Shown: in pieces, positions 7,701 to 10,634 of the stretch | Layout of the letters: each line of letters opens with the position of its first letter | How positions within the stretch are numbered: position 1 is the stretch's first letter | Assembly: GCA_902782585.1 (NCBI GenBank) | Contig: CACZNK010000011.1 | Location: forward strand, 1-10,634 | Direction: 5' to 3' | DNA length: 10,634 nucleotides | Source of the DNA: an uncultured Ureaplasma sp. | Lineage (GTDB): Bacteria; Bacillota_I; Bacilli_A; Mycoplasmatales; Mycoplasmoidaceae | Notes under the pieces: model-generated | What the model saw: only the letters and a program-made list of their open reading frames with translations | Database searches by the model: none | What the model was told of the DNA's origin: nothing | Translations under genes and position numbers: made by a program

Positions 7701-8672
7701 GTAGATGAATACTTTAATCTAAAACCAAATTATTATGGTCAATATTCAAATACATATTTTAACAATGCGGGTAATAATGATAAACCAAGCACATATGTTA
7801 CAAATGATGCTTATTATAAATTTGCTCCTGTTCCAGTAGGCAACAAAACTTGAACTGATGCAATGGGTTATGTAGGATTAGTTACTATTGCTGATTCAAT
7901 GTCACCTATTACTTCATCAATTAATGATCAGATCTTTAAGAATGCATACTACACAAAACGTAAAGGAACAGGTAACAATGATCGATATGGTGGTTGATAT
8001 AAATACGGTCGCTATGGTACATTATTGGATAAAATTAATATGTGTTCTGGTATTAAAGATTTAACTGATTTAGTTGATAATCTTGCAGTTGATTTATCTG
8101 AACCTGATTTTACAAGAAATGTTAAGACAGTTGTTTCACGTTTATTTTATGAAGATGGAGATCCTGAAGTAGGTGATGATATAAAAGCTGGTGATCCAAT
8201 TAGTTTAGCTGTTTTAAAAGAAAGATTACTTGGTGAAAAAGAAATATATTCTTCTAGAAGTTGAGGTTTAACAACATATTATGAAAACCACAAACAACTT
8301 GTAGATAACATGTTTAAACGTTTTGGTGATAATGATTCAGCAGCAGAAATTTGTAATGGTGATGATGTTCAGAAAATTAGTCATACAATTAGAGTTTCTA
8401 ATGATGAAAACCATACTGAGGCTAGAACACTTGTCATTCAATTAAATAATAATGATGTTGATTCATATGATAATTTGCATAATGCTTTAGGTAATGACCA
8501 ATTAATTGATATGTTAGTTGTTCAATATGCAATGAATTCATCAATTAAAAATTTAGCACTTCAAGATGTAATTAAAGAAAATTTTAATGGCGAAAAATTA
8601 ACAGTATATGACCGTAGGTTTAATGATAAATTAGGTCGTGTTTGAGTAAAGGATTGAAAGTCAACAAATTAA
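4749..8672 (+). CDS. Large surface lipoprotein of unknown function
   Basis: 1307 residues when TGA is read as Trp; 19 of its 21 Trp codons are TGA, and there are no TAA or TAG codons before 8670. The N-terminus is a lipoprotein signal peptide: basic KRK, a hydrophobic core at about 8-25, and the lipobox ISSC with lipidated Cys28, so the mature protein should be anchored on the outer face of the membrane. The rest is rich in Asn, Asp, Ser and Tyr and has no further clear membrane segment. A low-complexity Asp/Gly/Ser linker lies at about 280-294. I recognise no enzymatic motif. Size and position beside a sufS/sufU locus recall the M. genitalium MG338 lipoprotein next to MG336/MG337, a family-level guess. 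Possible roles are adhesion, nutrient capture or immune exposure; none is shown. The mRNA is probably near-leaderless. Confidence 0.92.
5580..5639 (+). repeat. Low-complexity Asp/Gly/Ser codon tract in the lipoprotein gene
   Basis: Imperfect trinucleotide runs (GAT, GGC, AGT) encode a DDDGGDDDSGGGSSS stretch at residues 280-294. The GGC codons make it locally richer in GC than its surroundings. It probably forms a flexible acidic linker between two folded regions. Length variation between strains is possible but cannot be seen from one sequence. Confidence 0.6.
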
Positions 8673-8681
8673 TTTTTAATG

Positions 8682-8694
8682 TAAAATATATTTG
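8682..8694 (+). promoter_or_regulatory. -10 box of the SRP RNA gene
   Basis: TAAAAT at 8682-8687 lies seven bases before G8694, the first base of the SRP RNA closing stem, which is the spacing expected between a -10 hexamer and a start site. It begins 10 bp after the lipoprotein stop codon. No convincing -35 box is seen at the usual distance. Confidence 0.5.
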
Positions 8695-8775
8695 CTATTA
8701 CAACAGTTATAGTGAATCGTGTTAGGGTAGAAATACAGCAGCACTAAGCTTTAATAATTGTGTGTAATAGCTTTT
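8694..8775 (+). ncRNA. ffs: Small bacterial signal recognition particle RNA (4.5S-like)
   Basis: The SRP domain IV core is readable. The 4x4 symmetric loop is UAGG (8723-8726) against AGCA (8737-8740). A GUA/UAC stem (8727-8729, 8734-8736) is capped by the GNRA tetraloop GAAA (8730-8733). Below it, GUGU (8719-8722) pairs with GCAC (8741-8744), followed by an asymmetric loop. The ends close with a 9-bp stem, GCTATTACA (8694-8702) with TGTAATAGC (8763-8771), running into TTTTATTTT, which can act as the terminator. About 80 nt fits the short SRP RNAs of mollicutes. With Ffh it directs membrane proteins to the translocon. The canonical CAGG is UAGG here. The ends are estimated. Confidence 0.88.
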
Positions 8776-8788
8776 ATTTTGTACATGG

Positions 8789-8819
8789 TGCATAGAATAT
8801 ATGCAAAATATTTTATAAT
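8789..8819 (+). promoter_or_regulatory. Putative promoter of the DJ-1-like/hpf pair
   Basis: TATAAT at 8814-8819 lies 25 bases before the ATG at 8845 and predicts a leader of about 19 nt. Upstream, TGCATA (8789-8794) and TATGCA (8800-8805) form a 6-bp inverted repeat with a 5-nt spacer over the -35 region. It could be an operator or chance in AT-rich DNA. No consensus -35 hexamer is seen. Confidence 0.45.
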
Positions 8820-8844
8820 ATAGTAAATTTATTAAAAAATAATT

Positions 8845-9405
8845 ATGGTTAGAATTGCAGTTATTGTTGCCAATAAGTCAGAAGATGTAGAAACAATTGC
8901 TCCTATAGATATTTGACGTAGAGCTGGTATTGTTGTTAAATTATTATCAATTGAAAAGAAGAAAAGTTTAGTTTTATCATATGGTTCAAAAATATCATGT
9001 GATGATGTTTTAGTGAAAGAAAATCTATCTAAATATAATGCTATTTATTTACCTGGTGGCGAAGGTCATTTAAAATTTAATGATGTAGATGCGCCTAGAT
9101 TAATTTCATTTTTAAATAAATATGGTTCATGTTCACGAATTGTATTTATGGCTATGTGCGCATCACCTGAAGTATATGGTGGATTAGGTATGTTAAAATC
9201 AGTAAAATTTACATGTTATCCTGGATATGAAAAAAATTTTAAAAAGACATATGTAAATAAAGAAGTTGTAGTTGATAAAAATTTTATTACAGCAAGATCA
9301 GCAGCATATGCTATTCCATTTGCTTTAGCCGCAGTTGCTAAACTTGTAAATAAAGAAACAGCTCAAAAAGTTGCAAAAGAAATTTGTTATACAGGCAAAA
9401 TATAA
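8845..9405 (+). CDS. DJ-1/PfpI/YajL-family protein
   Basis: 186 residues with one TGA Trp codon (Trp24). The DJ-1 fold is clear: EDVETIAPIDIWRRAGI at 13-29, whose Glu16 matches DJ-1 Glu18; PGG at 70-72; the nucleophile elbow FMAMCASP with Cys105 (DJ-1 Cys106); then FTCYPGYEK, ITARSAAYAIPFALA and a C-terminal helix. The length is typical (about 185-190). Proteins of this family act in protection against oxidative or carbonyl stress, with glyoxalase- or deglycase-type activities reported and debated. The Cys-Glu pair is intact, so a redox- or carbonyl-responsive role is likely, but the substrate is unknown. The protein is cytosolic, without a signal peptide. No Shine-Dalgarno is seen. Its stop is one base before the hpf start. 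Confidence 0.9.
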
Positions 9406-9406
9406 T

Positions 9407-9703
9407 ATGAACTATACAATTAGATGAAAAGATTGTGCAAAATCTAATTCTGTTGAAAATTATTTACAAGAGAAAATTTCAAAATTTTATGATTTTAATT
9501 TTGTTCAAGATAATATTAAAATTGAAATTGTTTTTTACCAAAAGACAAAAGAATATACAGTTAGAATTAATGTTGTTACTCCAATTAAGGGTGTAATTCG
9601 TGCAGAAAATAAAAGTCACGATGTTTTAACTTCAATTAATAAAACTTGCAATAAAATTACTGATCAATTACGTAGAGTAAAGACTCAATTTCAAAATCAT
9701 TAA
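9407..9703 (+). CDS. hpf: Short ribosome hibernation promoting factor (HPF/YfiA family)
   Basis: 98 residues with one TGA Trp codon (Trp7). The order beta, helix (SVENYLQEKISKFYDF), beta strands (IKIEIVFY, EYTVRINVV), VIRAE at 63-67, and a second helix, DVLTSINKTCNKITDQLRRVK, is that of the HPF/RaiA fold. VIRAE followed by a helix with basic residues is the characteristic C-terminal half. The protein binds the 30S decoding region and silences ribosomes under stress. It has only the N-terminal domain; the long HPF of most Firmicutes carries an additional dimerisation domain that is absent here. The ATG follows the DJ-1-like stop by one base without a Shine-Dalgarno, so translation is probably coupled and both genes share a stress-related operon. 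Confidence 0.85.
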
Positions 9704-9723
9704 ATTAAAACTTAATATTTAAA

Positions 9724-9749
9724 ATAACTTTAGTTAAGTTATCTAAATT
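9724..9749 (+). terminator. Weak hairpin after hpf
   Basis: ATAACTT (9724-9730) and AAGTTAT (9736-9742) form a 7-bp AT-rich stem with a 5-nt loop, followed by CTAAATTT. It sits 20 bases after the hpf stop, where a terminator would be expected, but both the stem and the T-run are weak. Confidence 0.25.
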
Positions 9750-9763
9750 TAATGGTATAAGTG

Positions 9764-9797
9764 TAATAATTAATATAATTAATTATTAGTATTGGAG
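9764..9797 (+). promoter_or_regulatory. Promoter, inverted repeat and ribosome binding site of tsf
   Basis: An 11-bp perfect inverted repeat (9764-9774 with 9778-9788, 3-nt spacer) has TATAAT at its centre (9774-9779). A start near 9786 would give a leader of about 18 nt holding GGAG (9794-9797) six bases before the ATG at 9804. The Shine-Dalgarno site is clear. The repeat consists only of A and T and could be a regulator site or compositional accident. No -35 box is evident. Confidence 0.5.
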
Positions 9798-9803
9798 TTA
9801 ATA

Positions 9804-10634
9804 ATGGGTGATTTAAATTTAGTTAAAAAATTGAGAGAGATGACACAAGCAGGTGTTATGGATGTCATGAAAGCTTTGAAGGAATGTGATAATGATGTTG
9901 ACAAAGCCGCTCAATGATTAAGAGAAAAAGGAATAGTAAAAGCAGCTAAAAAAGCATCTGCTATTGTTACTGAAGGTGTAGCCAAAACAATAGTTAATGG
10001 TAATTATGCTGCAGTTGTTGAAATTAACTCACAAACAGATTTTGTTGTTAAAGGAAATGATTTTCAACAGCTAGTTAAAGAAATAATTCAAATTATTAAT
10101 GTTAATAAACCAAAAAATATTGATGAATTAAATAATGCAAAAACATCAAAAGGAACAACTGTTGCTGATTTATGTGTAGAACTAACAGCAAAAATCGGTG
10201 AAAAAATTTGCATTCGACGCATTGAGATTATTACTAAAAACGAAGATCAATCATTTTTTTCATATGAACATTTTAATGGAAAAATTGCTGTTGTTCTTCT
10301 AACAAATAAAAATGAAGCATCTGATATTTGCAAATCAATAGCAATGCATATTGCTGCTATGAATCCACGATTCATTTCTGCAAATCAAGCAGATCCAAAA
10401 TGAGTTGCTAATGAGATAGAAGTTATTAAAAAACAAACTCTTGCTGAGGGTAAGCCAGCAGATCGTGTTGATATGATTGTAAAAGGTAGAATTCAAAAAA
10501 TTCTTGCTGAAAATTGTTTAGAAAATCAGCAATTTATTAAAAATCCAAATGTCAGAATTAATGATTTGCTAAAGAAAAATAATATTAATTTAATTAAATT
10601 TAATCGCTATGAAGTTGGTGAAGGTGTTGAAAAG
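9804..10634 (+). CDS. tsf: Elongation factor Ts, C-terminus cut by the window edge
   Basis: The first 277 residues are present with TGA as Trp; roughly 10-20 residues are missing at the right edge, since EF-Ts usually continues only briefly after a RYEVGEG-type motif, seen here at about 269-275. The N-terminal UBA-like domain reads LVKKLREMTQAGVMDVMKAL; then AAQWLREKG, and the core motif NSQTDFVVKGNDF (family NxxTDFVA), which contacts EF-Tu. The protein catalyses GDP release from EF-Tu in the cytosol. A GGAG site and a good -10 box upstream suggest its own transcription. In most bacteria tsf follows rpsB; here it follows hpf, consistent with mycoplasmas in which rpsB and tsf are apart. Confidence 0.97.

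Noticed and set aside
4749..8645. A row of short separate genes, as if the lipoprotein were a decayed pseudogene
   Set aside because: All fragments share one frame and are separated only by TGA codons. TGA is Trp in this code, as shown independently by sufB, sufS, hpf and tsf, so this is one intact gene.
8694..8775. Reading the structured gap after the lipoprotein only as a terminator or a riboswitch
   Set aside because: The internal UAGG/AGCA loop with a GAAA-capped stem matches the SRP RNA core, which a plain terminator would not have, and no known riboswitch core was recognised.
1..10634. CRISPR array or long tandem repeats
   Set aside because: No regularly spaced direct repeats were seen on reading through the window.

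Overview
The window is AT-rich DNA from a mollicute that reads TGA as tryptophan. Six of the nine protein genes stay open only if in-frame TGA is read as Trp (sufB, sufS, the large lipoprotein, the DJ-1-like gene, hpf and tsf), and in each case TGA falls where Trp is expected or tolerated. Gene overlaps are tight, Shine-Dalgarno sites are often missing, and tsf is not next to rpsB. The layout resembles the pneumoniae-group/Malacoplasma-like mycoplasmas. A complete SUF operon and a clostridial-type ferredoxin are unusual for that group and hint at an anaerobic habitat. The exact genus is inference.

Left edge (1-106): a hairpin with a T-run on the + strand, then a 24-27 bp motif resembling the terminal inverted repeat of an IS150-type IS3-family element. 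An insertion sequence may therefore end at about position 67. The window does not contain its transposase.

Minus-strand block (4715 down to 107): one operon, sufC-sufD-sufS-sufU-sufB-ferredoxin, in the Gram-positive SUF order with a 2[4Fe-4S] ferredoxin added. All five suf genes overlap their neighbours. SufS supplies persulfide sulfur, SufU is the zinc-dependent sulfur acceptor, SufB/SufC/SufD form the scaffold ATPase complex, and the ferredoxin is either a client or an electron carrier. Two oddities stand out. SufD is about half the usual length and lacks its N-terminal domain. SufS carries Gln at position 342, where Bacillus subtilis SufS has the His that swaps onto the SufU zinc.

Divergent junction (4716-4748): 33 bp whose core is a perfect 12-bp palindrome containing TATAAT on both strands. 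It probably drives the suf operon leftward and the lipoprotein rightward, both with almost leaderless mRNAs.

Plus-strand block: a 1307-residue surface lipoprotein (4749-8672); a small SRP RNA gene (ffs, about 8694-8775) in the gap after it; a DJ-1/PfpI-family protein (8845-9405); a short ribosome hibernation factor one base later (9407-9703); and elongation factor Ts (from 9804, cut by the right edge). The right side is thus mostly translation and protein-targeting machinery plus a stress-type protein.
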